64,000 nt of DNA from Pseudomonadota bacterium (GTDB taxonomy: Bacteria > Myxococcota_A > Polyangia > Polyangiales > Polyangiaceae). Location: the NCBI GenBank assembly GCA_023398955.1, contig JAEWRL010000109.1:1-64000 (forward strand). The letters are read 5' to 3'. Below, piece after piece: positions 51,988 through 60,787 of the stretch (within the stretch, counting starts at the first letter, position 1; every line of letters starts with the position of its first letter). Made by a program: the position numbers and the translations under genes. The notes below the pieces were generated by a model. It made no database searches. It was not told the DNA's origin and worked only from the letters and a program-made list of their open reading frames with translations.

Positions 51988-52608
51988 GTGCCGACCGCCC
52001 CACCCCACCCTACCTCAGAGCTCGCCCATTCCGCTGTTCGCAAGCGCGGGCTCAAGAAGCCGCGGCGCGCGACGCTTTCGGTGTCTGTGATGGGAATCAT
52101 TCTGGTCGCCTGGGCGGCGTACCAACTCGGGGTCCTGGTCCGGCCAGATGAACCAAGCGACTACGTCACCGAAATTCGGGTCGCTGCCCGTGCCGGGTGC
52201 TGGTTGGAACCTCGAGAGGAGAGTGTCACCGCGCTCACCCGCGCTGCTCGAGACATCTGGCCCGGCAGCGGCGCGATTCAGTCCATCTCGAGCGAGATGG
52301 CGCGAGCCATCTCCGTCCGCGCACGCGAGATGGCGAACACCGACGAACGTGGCGCGAAAGAGCTGGCCCGCGCGGCAGCCGAGCTCGACGAGAGTGTGGC
52401 TCAGCAGTTCCCATCCCTGCGTAGCCTACTCGTCGAGGATCGCGATTCGGCCAACAGGACTACCAGCGGAACCCCTCAGGCCCAGATGTGGTTCGATCCC
52501 AGTCCGATCCAGCAGCGTGACACCGGGGCTTTGCCGCCTGATGATAGCGGTGGCGCCCCTCAGGAACACCTTCTGGAGCGGTCGTTGCCGAGACAGCCAT
52601 GGGATTGA
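51988..52608 (+). CDS. Membrane-anchored protein of unknown function
   Basis: 206 residues from a GTG. A basic N-terminus is followed by one membrane segment ('VSVMGIILVAWAAYQLGVLV', about residues 33-52), then an external helical domain ('EESVTALTRAARDIWPGSGAIQSISSEMARAISVRAREMANTDERGAKELARAAAELDESVAQQF') and a Pro/Gln-rich tail. The end overlaps the following beta-barrel gene by 10 bp, so the two are probably co-expressed and may interact across the periplasm. I do not recognise the family. Confidence 0.6.
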   Translation: MPTAPPHPTSELAHSAVRKRGLKKPRRATLSVSVMGIILVAWAAYQLGVLVRPDEPSDYVTEIRVAARAGCWLEPREESVTALTRAARDIWPGSGAIQSISSEMARAISVRAREMANTDERGAKELARAAAELDESVAQQFPSLRSLLVEDRDSANRTTSGTPQAQMWFDPSPIQQRDTGALPPDDSGGAPQEHLLERSLPRQPWD

Positions 52609-53354
52609 GTCGCTTCCTCTACGTCCTTGCAACGGCAGCCTTGGGCGTGGCCTCCGTCAGCACCGCCCGGGCTGAGGATATCGCCGCACCGGAGCGCATC
52701 GACCTGAATGCAGATCCGGCTCGAGCAAGCTCCATGGCGGAGGCCGGAATCGGACTGTTGTCCCTGCCGGGCGCGGAACTCTGCAGCAACCTGAGCTGCA
52801 CGACGGGCGATCAGAGCCTGATGCTCGAAGCCTGGCAGCTGATCCGTCCGCAACCCCAGTTCGCGCTTGGAGCAGGCATCACGCTGGGCCTCATTCCAAC
52901 ATCGGAGGCGCCCGCCGAGCAGCCCCTCAATCCGACGGACGGTGATGAGCCAGCCAGCTGGATCGACCGCGAGCACTCCCGAGGCTATTTCACGGCCGAA
53001 GCCACCGGGCGCTTCTACCCGCTCACGGGAGTAAGGACAGAGGCGTGGGTGGGCGTGACGACCGGACTGGTCATCGTAAGCGACACCTTCAGCTCGACGG
53101 AGGACGCCCCTGACAAAGCATTCGTCGGTCCGCGAGGCGTCACACTTCGAAGCGAGGGGTTCGGCATCGGAGTCGCGGCAGGGGGTGCCTACGCCTTTGG
53201 ACACAACTGGTTCGCGGGCGGCAGCCTGAGGTACGCGAACTGGTTTCTGCCCCAAAACCCCGCCACGAGCGCCTTTGGGGATGAAGCGGCCCTCACCGGA
53301 CGCGTCAGCGTCTTCATCCTCGGCGTGACCATCGCCTACCGCGTCCCCCTCTAG
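52599..53354 (+). CDS. Outer-membrane beta-barrel protein
   Basis: 251 residues with a signal peptide (cleavage near Ala-Arg-Ala-Glu). The chain has strand-like repeats ('PQFALGAGITLGLIP', 'RGYFTAEATGRFYPLTGVRTEAWVGVTTGLVIVSD', 'GFGIGVAAGGAYAFGHNWFAGGSLRYANWF') and ends 'FILGVTIAYRVPL'. The Cys pair 'ELCSNLSCTT' lies early, probably in a periplasmic turn. An 8-10-strand barrel is likely. It overlaps the membrane-anchored gene upstream. Function unknown. Confidence 0.72.
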   Translation: MGLSRFLYVLATAALGVASVSTARAEDIAAPERIDLNADPARASSMAEAGIGLLSLPGAELCSNLSCTTGDQSLMLEAWQLIRPQPQFALGAGITLGLIPTSEAPAEQPLNPTDGDEPASWIDREHSRGYFTAEATGRFYPLTGVRTEAWVGVTTGLVIVSDTFSSTEDAPDKAFVGPRGVTLRSEGFGIGVAAGGAYAFGHNWFAGGSLRYANWFLPQNPATSAFGDEAALTGRVSVFILGVTIAYRVPL

Positions 53355-53425
53355 ATGGGTTCTCTGAACCTCCGCACAGCTCGTGCCTCCCCAGCACGCG
53401 CGCGATGGCAACGACGGCCTGCGGC

Positions 53426-54154
53426 TCATGGTACGGCAGCGACGTGCCGCACGACCACTTCCGCCACCTGCTCGAAGATCAGCACGATGAAAACGAGGAG
53501 CGCGAGTACCCGCAGCGGCGAGGCGAGGAACGGCACGGACGCGCCTGCCCCTCCTCCCGCGCGACTCCACAGCGCCATCGAAGCTTCGAGCAGAGCGCTC
53601 GCGACCAACACAGGGGCTGCCACCGCTACGGCAACGCCAATTCCAGACGCCAGGTTTGCAGCCACGCGAGTCAACAGCTCGCCTCGTAGCGCTGGCTCGC
53701 TGGGAAACAGCGCCCGACACACCCGCCCCGGACCGCCCGTCTCCAGAAAGGCGATCGCAGCGAGAAGCGCCAAGAGCGAACCGAATGGTCCAGACTCGGC
53801 GCCGGAGGGCCCCAGTGTGCAGGCATCAAGGCGCCCCCGCAAATCGTCGAATACCGCCCCGATCATGGTCATCGTCCAAAGGGCGGTCGCTGCAGCAACG
53901 GCGACGGGAAGCCCCCGAGCGAGCTCCACCAGCCAGGCCGTCGAACCCGTGGCCACCGGTTCCGCCGGCACGGCTGCGAGCGCAAGCATGAATCCCAGCG
54001 CGAACCTCACGGGCATGGCCATTGCTCTAAGGCCGAATGCAGGCACGAGCAGCACCGTCGGCACGAGCCTCGCCCAAGCCAATGCGTGACGCCCCAGCTC
54101 CCCTGCTTCCAGGTCGAAGAAGCGTTCCACAACTGTCAAAAGGAACAAAGGCAT
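53426..54154 (-). CDS. Orphan FliR/SctT-family type III export apparatus protein
   Basis: 242 residues with six hydrophobic segments. The N-terminal signature 'ARLVPTVLLVPAFGLRAMAMPVRFALGFMLALAAVP' corresponds to the conserved 'P-x-FG...R-x-x-LA' region of FliR/SctT, and 'AAPVLVASALLEASMALWSRA' plus 'LRVLALLVFIVLIFEQVAEVVV' match the later helices. In flagella and injectisomes this subunit joins the export gate with FliP and FliQ. None of those genes, nor FliF or FlhB, lies nearby. It may serve a partial type III system encoded elsewhere. The gene is divergent from the MaoC hydratase and convergent with the barrel gene. Confidence 0.72.
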   Translation of the reverse strand: MPLFLLTVVERFFDLEAGELGRHALAWARLVPTVLLVPAFGLRAMAMPVRFALGFMLALAAVPAEPVATGSTAWLVELARGLPVAVAAATALWTMTMIGAVFDDLRGRLDACTLGPSGAESGPFGSLLALLAAIAFLETGGPGRVCRALFPSEPALRGELLTRVAANLASGIGVAVAVAAPVLVASALLEASMALWSRAGGGAGASVPFLASPLRVLALLVFIVLIFEQVAEVVVRHVAAVP

Positions 54155-54222
54155 CGCTCTTTCGAACCCACGGCGACCACCGGCTTACGGCCCGGCCAAG
54201 TGCCTCTCGCGCGGATCGCACG

Positions 54223-54251
54223 TTGACTCGCGCAACGCGCGCCAGTATCGC
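54223..54251 (+). promoter_or_regulatory. Probable promoter of the hydratase/parvulin genes
   Basis: TTGACT (54223-54228), a 17-bp spacer and TATCGC (54246-54251) precede the ATG at 54272, which has a GAGGA ribosome site. The -35 matches 5 of 6 consensus bases; the -10 only 3 of 6. Confidence 0.4.
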
Positions 54252-54271
54252 TTGCCCCCTGAGGACAATCC

Positions 54272-55117
54272 ATGGCCTTGAACCTGACAACTGTCGGCAC
54301 GACGACGCGCGAGTACGCCTTCGAGTACGATTGGAAGGTGTTGGCGCTGTACGCGCTCGGCATTGGGGCTCGTCGCGCCGAACTGGACTACCTCTTCGAA
54401 GCGCGTGGTCCGAAGGTGTACCCGACGTTCGCCGTCGTTCCATCCTATGATCCTGTCGCTGAGCTGATGCAGCTCTCCGGCATCGACGTCACGAAGATGG
54501 TCCACGGGGGGCAGTCCATCGAAGTACTGCGGCCCATCCCACCCCGAGGCACGTGCGTCACCCGCGGCACTGTCGTTGGTATGTTCGACATGAAGCGCTT
54601 TGCCCAGGTCGTCTTCAGAACGGAGACGGAGATTGGGGGTGAGCCCTGCTTCACGACGACCTGGACGCTCCTGGGGCTCAGCGACGGCGGATTCGGCGGA
54701 AAACCGCCGCCGCGAACCGCCCGCGTGGGCTTCCCCAAGGATTCACCTCCGCTTTGGACCCATGCCGAGCCAACAAACGAGGAGCAGGCCCTGCTCTATC
54801 GCCTCAGCGGGGATACGAATCCGCTACACGCCGATCCCGAGTTCGCCCGGGCCGCTGGATTCGACCGCGGGCCGATTCTGCACGGTCTCTGCACCTTTGG
54901 GATCCTCGGCCGCGCCATCGTCATCAACGCCTGCCGGGATGAGGCGGCTGAACTCGGCAAGCTCGATGTGCAGTTCCGGAGCCCCGTGTGGCCGGGGGAG
55001 GATGTGCGTGTCGAAGCTTATGCCCTCGACGAGGGGCGCGAGGGTGTGAAAGTATTCGCGGCAGATCGAGCGGAACCGGTTGTGACTGGGGCGTGGACCC
55101 GCGCCGCCCAGCTCTAA
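54272..55117 (+). CDS. MaoC-like enoyl-CoA hydratase 2
   Basis: 281 residues, two hotdog domains as in the hydratase-2 part of eukaryotic multifunctional enzyme. The first (1-140) begins 'YDWKVLALYALGIGARRAELDYLFEARGPKVYPTFAVVP'. The second carries the hydratase-2 motif 'YRLSGDTNPLHADPEFARAAGFDRGPILHGLCTFG', with catalytic Asp and His in 'GDTNPLH'. It should hydrate trans-2-enoyl-CoA to (R)-3-hydroxyacyl-CoA, supplying beta-oxidation or polyketide/PHA-like pathways. It is followed 11 bp later by a parvulin gene with a strong AAGGAGGT ribosome site, likely in the same transcript. Confidence 0.9.
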   Translation: MALNLTTVGTTTREYAFEYDWKVLALYALGIGARRAELDYLFEARGPKVYPTFAVVPSYDPVAELMQLSGIDVTKMVHGGQSIEVLRPIPPRGTCVTRGTVVGMFDMKRFAQVVFRTETEIGGEPCFTTTWTLLGLSDGGFGGKPPPRTARVGFPKDSPPLWTHAEPTNEEQALLYRLSGDTNPLHADPEFARAAGFDRGPILHGLCTFGILGRAIVINACRDEAAELGKLDVQFRSPVWPGEDVRVEAYALDEGREGVKVFAADRAEPVVTGAWTRAAQL

Positions 55118-55128
55118 GGAGGTCGAGG

Positions 55129-56187
55129 ATGTCGGACAAAAGCAACGGCAACAATCCACCAAGCAAGCCGGCGAGTCGTCCCCCGTCGAGCAGCATTCAC
55201 CCGGTATTCGACACGTCCGATCTCGACGATGATTGGAAGGAACAAGCCGCTGAAGCTCCCGCACCGGCAACCGACTCCTCCGTGGTCACGGACAGCGCTG
55301 GAGTGGAACAGGCAGCATCTGGCGCAGACGTCGTGAGCGCCGCGCCGAACACGACCTTGGTCGAGTCGCGAGTTGACGCCTCGCTCGACGAAGCTCCCGG
55401 AGTCGGGAGCAGCGGGGAGCAGACGAAAGGGGAGCCTGCGGGCATAGGTGTCGCCATCAGCGCTGCGCCCGGGCGGGAACCGGGGGCTGCTGGAAGCGCT
55501 CCCGAGGCCGATCCAGCGGAGCTCCAACCCACCGAACCGCCCACGGACAAGCAGCCGCGAACGCCCGCCAACGCCGTTGCCGCCTCCGAGGACGGCGCGG
55601 CACCCGGATCTCGGGCTGCCAACGCCCTTAGCGGACCTGCTCCCGAACGCGAGGGGCATGATTCCCTGCCCGATTGGGCCCCGTGGGCCGTGCTCGCCGC
55701 CCTTGTGCTGCTCGGATTGCTAGGTTTCCTCGGCGTCCTCGGCGGCACCCCTGAGCCGATGCCCACGGACGCCGCGGAGGAACCAGTGGCAACCCCGTCG
55801 CCCACCACGGAGGCCGCGCGGTCTCCCGCGCCCGTCAACGGCGACCAGCGCGGAGAACAGCCCGAGCGCGTCGGCGCGAGCCACCTGCTCGTGCAGTACA
55901 CCGGAGCGATGCGCGCGCCAGCAACCATCACGCGCACCAAGGAAGAGGCGGAGAGGCGGGCGAAGATGGCCCTGAAGAAGGCCCGTAACGGCGCCGATTT
56001 CGCCGCTCTCGTCGCCGAATACTCGGACGAACCTGGCGCCGCGACGCGCCAAGGCAAGCTCGGTAAGTTCACGCGTCGGCAAATGGTACGTCAGTTCTCG
56101 GACGCTGCGTTTGCACTGAAGCCGGGTGAACTCTCCGATATCGTGGAGACACCGTTTGGCTATCACATCATCTTGCGCACGGAATAG
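55129..56187 (+). CDS. Membrane-anchored parvulin-type peptidyl-prolyl isomerase
   Basis: 352 residues from the ATG at 55129, which has AAGGAGGT just upstream. The first 180 residues are disordered and rich in Ala, Pro, Ser and Glu, presumably cytoplasmic. One membrane helix follows ('APWAVLAALVLLGLLGFLGVLGG', about 183-206). The C-terminal parvulin domain ('ASHLLVQY...EEAERRAKMALKKARNGADFAALVAEYSDEPGAATRQGKLGKF', 'VETPFGYHIILRTE') is periplasmic and helps fold exported proteins. The neighbouring gene encodes a close copy of this domain as a lipoprotein. Confidence 0.88.
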   Translation: MSDKSNGNNPPSKPASRPPSSSIHPVFDTSDLDDDWKEQAAEAPAPATDSSVVTDSAGVEQAASGADVVSAAPNTTLVESRVDASLDEAPGVGSSGEQTKGEPAGIGVAISAAPGREPGAAGSAPEADPAELQPTEPPTDKQPRTPANAVAASEDGAAPGSRAANALSGPAPEREGHDSLPDWAPWAVLAALVLLGLLGFLGVLGGTPEPMPTDAAEEPVATPSPTTEAARSPAPVNGDQRGEQPERVGASHLLVQYTGAMRAPATITRTKEEAERRAKMALKKARNGADFAALVAEYSDEPGAATRQGKLGKFTRRQMVRQFSDAAFALKPGELSDIVETPFGYHIILRTE

Positions 56188-56698
56188 CGAGCTACTGAAG
56201 GGCATTCCGCGCACCGCCCTCGTCACCCTGGCCGCGCTCGGCACCCTCACCGCGAGCTGCATCGTGACGCCCTACGGGGGTCCCGGACAGGCGCCGAACA
56301 CAGCATCGGACGTGGCCTTTGGGCAGACGCCCGAGGCGGGAATCGATTCCTCGGGCACCGACAAGCAGGGACCGGAAAGCATTGTGGCGCGCCACATACT
56401 CGTTCAGTACCAGGGCTCGCTGCGTGCTCCGGGCAGCATCACGCGAACCAAACCCGAGGCGCAGCATCGCGCCGAGGAGGCCCTCACCCGAGCCCGAGCC
56501 GGAGAACCGTTCGAGGGGCTCGTGCAGGAATACTCCGATGAGCCGGGAGCCGCTGGGCGCGGCGGCACCCTGGGACGCTTCACGCGGGACGCGATGGTCG
56601 AGGAGTTCGCCAACGCTGCCTTTGCTCTGGAGGTCGGCGAGCTGTCGGAAGTCGTCGAATCGCCCTTTGGCTTCCACGTGATCATTCGGGAGGAGTGA
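56126..56698 (+). CDS. Lipoprotein parvulin-type peptidyl-prolyl isomerase
   Basis: 190 residues if the GTG at 56126 is used; it overlaps the previous gene by 62 bp, and a CTG near 56195 would give a more normal signal peptide. A lipobox ('LGTLTASC') precedes a linker, then a parvulin domain ('ARHILVQYQGSLRAPGSITRTKPEAQHRAEEALTRARAGEPFEGLVQEYSDEPGAAGRGGTLGRF', ending 'FGFHVIIREE'). Residue-by-residue similarity to the preceding protein's domain is high, so the two arose by tandem duplication. One isomerase would be inner-membrane bound and the other lipid-anchored. Confidence 0.85.
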   Translation: MNSPISWRHRLAITSSCARNSELLKGIPRTALVTLAALGTLTASCIVTPYGGPGQAPNTASDVAFGQTPEAGIDSSGTDKQGPESIVARHILVQYQGSLRAPGSITRTKPEAQHRAEEALTRARAGEPFEGLVQEYSDEPGAAGRGGTLGRFTRDAMVEEFANAAFALEVGELSEVVESPFGFHVIIREE

Positions 56699-56713
56699 CT
56701 CGAGCGGTACCGC

Positions 56714-57832
56714 CTATGGGGCGGCTGGGTTCTTCTTGGTAGGCTCCGGGTCGGGCTTCGCAGAAAACGCCAGAGCTAGAAGAGCGAAGCGCTCGGCCTC
56801 CGAAAGCTCCGCGGCTCCCGCGTCACCGCCCGTGGGGCCCGCAAAGGGCTCGTCCCCGATCCCGACGATGCGGTTTTCACGCCGCTCGATCAGCCAGTTC
56901 TGCGGCGGTCCCGTCTCGTCGCGCCTCAGCGCGAGCCAGAGCGCTGGCTTTGGCTCTTTGATCGCGCGAGCCCCAGGGACCTTCCGAAGCGTCTTCATGA
57001 CGTCCTTGGCGGCGGCCTCGTCTTCCGACAGGACCGACAGCACGCGCCAACGCTGCCCCCCCTTCTCGTAGTAGCCCACGGCGCCCGGCCCAACGCCACT
57101 GATGTCGAGGGCATCCCCAGCTTGGAAGGCAACGCCCAAGGGGATGCGACCCTCCTGCGGCAAAACCCGAGCTGCAGCCGGCAGCCGCTTGTCACCCGGC
57201 ACCCGCTCGCCGATCTCCCTAGCGAGCTCAGGGATGACGCGGGCACTACTCGCACGAATCTGGTCGGGGGACTCCATCTCATTCGTGTAGCTCAGCTCGA
57301 CGACGTGCTTGCCACGCCAGATGTAGGCAATCCCCGTCCCGAGGCCCGCTGCTCCGCCTGCCTCCAAGGGCTTGGGGGCGGATTCGGCAGGATCGGCGTC
57401 CGCCACTATCCGCTTCGTGAAGAAGCCGTACGCCCCGTTGGGACTCGCGAAGCGCGAGAGATTCACATTGACCGCACCGGGAGTACCGCTGCCGTCGACA
57501 TACCGGACCGTGACGACACGTTCCAGCCCGAAGGAGCGGTAGACCTCGCACTCACCATCGAAGAGCTCCGTACACACCTGACCGAGGGAGCCTTTGGCGT
57601 TCGCACCGTAGGCGCGTGTCTCCCCGTTGGGGTCGATGCAGTAGGCACCAACGGCCCGCGGAAACATCCCCGCAGAGACCCCATCCTTGACAGTGCCGCC
57701 ACCACCCGCGCAGAGCCCTGGCTTGGATTCGACCGTTGGTGGAGGAGCCTCACCCTGAACGGGCTTGTCGTCCTCGCACGCTGCAGCCACCATCACCATT
57801 ACTACCAACAGCCAGCGTCGCCCACATCGCAT
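56714..57832 (-). CDS. Lipoprotein of unknown function (DUF6599-like)
   Basis: 372 residues from the ATG at 57832, which has a GTGAGG ribosome site and gives a compact signal with lipobox 'VAAACEDD'. The mature protein is Pro-rich at first, then globular, with 'GAYGFFTKRIVADADP', 'AGLGTGIAYIWRGKHVVELSYTN' and 'PLGVAFQAGDALDISGVGPGAVGYYEKGGQRWRVLSVL' segments. This layout recalls DUF6599-type proteins, whose role is unknown. It converges with the parvulin genes and is divergent from the pilus operon. Confidence 0.7.
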   Translation of the reverse strand: MRCGRRWLLVVMVMVAAACEDDKPVQGEAPPPTVESKPGLCAGGGGTVKDGVSAGMFPRAVGAYCIDPNGETRAYGANAKGSLGQVCTELFDGECEVYRSFGLERVVTVRYVDGSGTPGAVNVNLSRFASPNGAYGFFTKRIVADADPAESAPKPLEAGGAAGLGTGIAYIWRGKHVVELSYTNEMESPDQIRASSARVIPELAREIGERVPGDKRLPAAARVLPQEGRIPLGVAFQAGDALDISGVGPGAVGYYEKGGQRWRVLSVLSEDEAAAKDVMKTLRKVPGARAIKEPKPALWLALRRDETGPPQNWLIERRENRIVGIGDEPFAGPTGGDAGAAELSEAERFALLALAFSAKPDPEPTKKNPAAP

Positions 57833-58140
57833 CACGAATACCTCACTCGGCGTCACAGACGCCCATGCTCTGGGGATAGTTCGACACATGCCCCGACGCA
57901 AACCGCCATCGAGCAACTGCTCCAACTACAATCAAGTGGCTATGAACTCTTTGCGCAACTCTGCAGAATGTTGCGAACCACGTTAGTCCCAACAACGCCT
58001 CCGGTCCATGAAAGGCGCCCGTTTCTATCCTCCCGCCCGCGGCATAATGGTTGCAGAATGGCTGCAGCATGGATCCGGACCCGGGCGAGCGGCAATCTGA
58101 CTGGCCATTCGCCCCTTCTCGCAATTTGTGCGTCCCTAGG
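57833..58140. promoter_or_regulatory. Divergent control region before the minor-pilin operon
   Basis: 308 bp with no convincing gene. The plus strand carries TGG at 58048-58050 and GC at 58061-58062 in TGGTTGCAGAATGGC, with the right GG-to-GC spacing for a sigma54 promoter but poor match elsewhere. It lies 78 bp before the GTG at 58141. Myxobacterial pilA is sigma54-dependent, so the idea is reasonable but weakly supported. Confidence 0.3.
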
Positions 58141-58860
58141 GTGCAAGCTCGTTCGAAGACCTACGGCAACAGCACGGCTCGCAGGTGCTCGTTCGGACGT
58201 CCCTCGCAGCCGGCGCAAGGCTTCACGCTGGTCGAGCTGATGGCCGTCGTGGTCATCATTTCCGTGGTCGCGACGCTCGCCGTCCCGGCGGTCACCAGGC
58301 AGATGCGCGACAGGCGGGTCCGGGCTGTGGCGGAGCAGATTGCCGACCAGTACCGCACCGCACGGATGCGTGCCATGGGCCGCGGGGGCGCTGTGATGGT
58401 CCGGTTGGTGCCCGGAACCACCTCCGCGGATGGGATCCTCGAGATCCGAGAGGCAGTAACAGGCGGAAACGCGACTGATCCGGGCGCGTACATGCCCGTC
58501 ACGAGCTGTCACTTGACGAAGTGGAACCTCGCTGACCTGACGGTTTCCCCGGGCTTCTCAGCAACGCGACGCATCTATGCCTACGAGCTCTCCAAGAGCG
58601 GCGGCGCCGGGTCAATCCAGGTCGACGCCAACACGGCTGGCGGAAGCTCCGTGTCATCCCTGGCGGTGTGCTTCACGCCCATGGGTCGCTCCTTCCTGTC
58701 TACTGATGGTGCGTTGACGTGGAGCCCGCTGACGAACGTACCGTTCATCCACGTCTACCGTGATGCCGGGGAAGGCGTAACCGCCGGCCTTCGCCGTGTC
58801 GTAGCGCTGCTGCCGAATGGGACTGCCCGCCTCGGCGTTGCGGATTGGGTGAAGGAATGA
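58141..58860 (+). CDS. FimT/GspH-type minor pseudopilin
   Basis: 239 residues from the GTG at 58141; an ATG at 58051 would give a 57-residue leader, too long. The prepilin site is Gly-Phe-Thr-Leu-Val-Glu followed by the hydrophobic helix 'LMAVVVIISVVATLAVPAVTRQM'. The globular part has 'RAVAEQIADQYRTARMRAMGRG' and a C-terminal 'LRRVVALLPNGTARLGV', typical of FimT/GspH minor pilins that prime pilus assembly. It is first in a fimT-pilV-pilW-pilX-pilY1 operon and ends 4 bp inside pilV. Confidence 0.85.
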   Translation: MQARSKTYGNSTARRCSFGRPSQPAQGFTLVELMAVVVIISVVATLAVPAVTRQMRDRRVRAVAEQIADQYRTARMRAMGRGGAVMVRLVPGTTSADGILEIREAVTGGNATDPGAYMPVTSCHLTKWNLADLTVSPGFSATRRIYAYELSKSGGAGSIQVDANTAGGSSVSSLAVCFTPMGRSFLSTDGALTWSPLTNVPFIHVYRDAGEGVTAGLRRVVALLPNGTARLGVADWVKE

Positions 58861-59483
58861 CCCCACGTCGCCGCCGCGACGCGACGCGCGTCCAGCGAGG
58901 CCGCGGCGGGTTCACGCTGGTCGAGCTGATGATCGCTGTCGCCGTATTCACGATCGGCGTGACCGGCATCATCGCCCTGCAGCAAGTCACGGTAGTCGCC
59001 AACAAACACTCAAAGAACCTGGCGCTCGCCTCCCATATCGCCGCCGCGTGGATCGATCAACTCACGGCGGATGCTAGCCTCTGGGACCGATCTGGCCTCG
59101 GAAACACGACCTGGCTCCGGACCGGAGCAGCGCTGTCCCCCGCAGGCACGTGGTTTCGCCCTGCGTGGGACGCTGGCAGACAGTTCGGTCCCGCCTTCGA
59201 CGCGCTTGGGGATCCCATCGATCCAGATAGCGGGGTCTCGCCCGCCTTCTGTACAGAGATAGCCGTGACCCGACTCTACCAGTCGCCAAGTCCCAACGCC
59301 CTGATGCGCGTCGAGGTGCGTGTCTACTGGTTGAGGGAGAGCATGAACCCCGCGACCACCCGGCCAGCGTTCTGTGGAGGGGCATCGGACACGCCGGCCA
59401 GCGATGTCTCCGCGACGGCAGCGAGCGATCCGACTGCCTACCATTTCGTCCACACAGCGAGCGCCGTGAGGCAAATGCAATGA
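58857..59483 (+). CDS. pilV: Type IV pilus minor pilin PilV-like
   Basis: 208 residues from the ATG at 58857 that overlaps the fimT stop. Leader 'MTPRRRRDATRVQRGRGG' is followed by 'FTLVELMIAVAVFTIGVTGIIALQQ', the normal type IV prepilin cleavage and helix. The rest has PilV-like traits ('NKHSKNLALASHIAAAWIDQLTADA', 'RVEVRVYWLRES'). PilV primes assembly with the other minor pilins. It overlaps pilW by 4 bp. Confidence 0.85.
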   Translation: MTPRRRRDATRVQRGRGGFTLVELMIAVAVFTIGVTGIIALQQVTVVANKHSKNLALASHIAAAWIDQLTADASLWDRSGLGNTTWLRTGAALSPAGTWFRPAWDAGRQFGPAFDALGDPIDPDSGVSPAFCTEIAVTRLYQSPSPNALMRVEVRVYWLRESMNPATTRPAFCGGASDTPASDVSATAASDPTAYHFVHTASAVRQMQ

Positions 59484-60787
59484 CGCTCCGTCCCCTGCCC
59501 CGCCCGAGGCGCTTCCCGCGACACAAGCCATTGGGCTTCACGCTCGTCGAGTTGATGGTGGCCCTCACCGGGGGGCTCATCTTCTCCGTCGCTGTCTTCG
59601 CGCTCTCCCGCGACACGTCTCGCTTCTACCAGCGTGAGGCCCGCGTAGCCGACGCCACCCTCGCGGGCATCGTTGGCTTCGAACGATTGCGGGCCGACAT
59701 TGCCAGGGCTGGCTACATGATGAGCCCCAACATCGCTAGAGACCCGCGGTACTGCGGCTCAAACGACGATTCGCTAGACTCTCGCGTCGCTCGGCCCATC
59801 ATCAGCATCGCCCTCTTGCAAGAAGGGTCGAGCACGGGCACGGATCTGATCGAGGAGAATCTCGGGAGGAAGCCGGACGCCCTCATCCTCGCTGGCAACT
59901 ACACCACCGTCGACGACTTCGATTTCCTTGGCGTGGACCCGGGCGCCGGGGGCCGCGGCGTCATTCATCTACGTCCCAGCAGCGGCGGCCTACAACGGGC
60001 CGGGTACCTCGCCTTGCCCCCCGGAGATGCGGGGGAAGCAGGAGCAGGAGCGACGGAGGGCAGGACTCAAGCCAGCGTGCTCGCCAGTTATTTCCCCGCG
60101 GGACGCGCCATTAGGATCGTGAATGAGCGCGGGCAGCACCAGTACAACATCATCGAGAGCACCTCTCCAGGCACGGACCCCACCATCACTCTCCAACACC
60201 CCGTCGAGACGAGTCCGGTGTGCGGCGTCTCGGAACGTACCAGCGGCACGGTGAACACCATCAATTTCATCGAGTACTCGATCCGAAGTCTGAGCGGGAA
60301 CTCGAGCTTCGCGGCGCTCTTTGCGCCCAGCGGCCTCAACCTCCCGGGGGAGTCGACCCGTACGGAGCTCGTGAGGCAGGAGCTTCTCCCCGACGACGCC
60401 ACCGCCGCCTTCGAGGATACCCTGGAGCTCATCGCGGAGTACGCCGTCGATCTCCAGTTTGGCGGCACTGTAGGGCTTGGCGCTGGCGGCACCATCACCT
60501 CCCTCGACAGCCACGGTCCCGGCTCGAGCGAGATTGGCGACGTCTTGGCGCCGGATGGCACCGGCTCACCTCAACGAGCTCGCAGCATTCGTGCGCGTCT
60601 CAGCGTCAGGTCCCGCGAAGCGGATCGCCCGAGCAACGCTAGCGCCGACGAACGGGCCGCGCTTGGCCTCTCGCGAAATGGCGTATACCGATTTGGGGTG
60701 GGCGCCTCCGGCGCGGCGCCCTTTGCGCGCGTCCGCACCCTGCAAGCAGATATCGCACTCGACAACCAACTACACGCCACATGGTGA
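59480..60787 (+). CDS. pilW: Type IV pilus minor pilin PilW-like
   Basis: 435 residues, long for PilW. A prepilin site ('PLGFTLVELMVALTGGLIFSVAVFALSRDTSRFYQ') opens the protein. The following 'FERLRADIARAGYM' is a PilW hallmark. The large globular part holds extra Gly/Ser-rich loops, and a Cys pair is possible (Cys in 'PRYCGSND' and 'SPVCGVSE'). It overlaps both neighbours by a few base pairs, so the operon is translationally coupled. Confidence 0.82.
   Translation: MTLRPLPRPRRFPRHKPLGFTLVELMVALTGGLIFSVAVFALSRDTSRFYQREARVADATLAGIVGFERLRADIARAGYMMSPNIARDPRYCGSNDDSLDSRVARPIISIALLQEGSSTGTDLIEENLGRKPDALILAGNYTTVDDFDFLGVDPGAGGRGVIHLRPSSGGLQRAGYLALPPGDAGEAGAGATEGRTQASVLASYFPAGRAIRIVNERGQHQYNIIESTSPGTDPTITLQHPVETSPVCGVSERTSGTVNTINFIEYSIRSLSGNSSFAALFAPSGLNLPGESTRTELVRQELLPDDATAAFEDTLELIAEYAVDLQFGGTVGLGAGGTITSLDSHGPGSSEIGDVLAPDGTGSPQRARSIRARLSVRSREADRPSNASADERAALGLSRNGVYRFGVGASGAAPFARVRTLQADIALDNQLHATW

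Noticed and set aside
51633..52100. 155-codon minus-strand frame upstream of scpA
   Set aside because: No domain, no ribosome site, and it crosses into the divergent gene.
57833..57970. Sigma54 site TGGC...TTGC near 57937-57955
   Set aside because: The GG-to-GC distance is about 3 bp too long for a sigma54 promoter.
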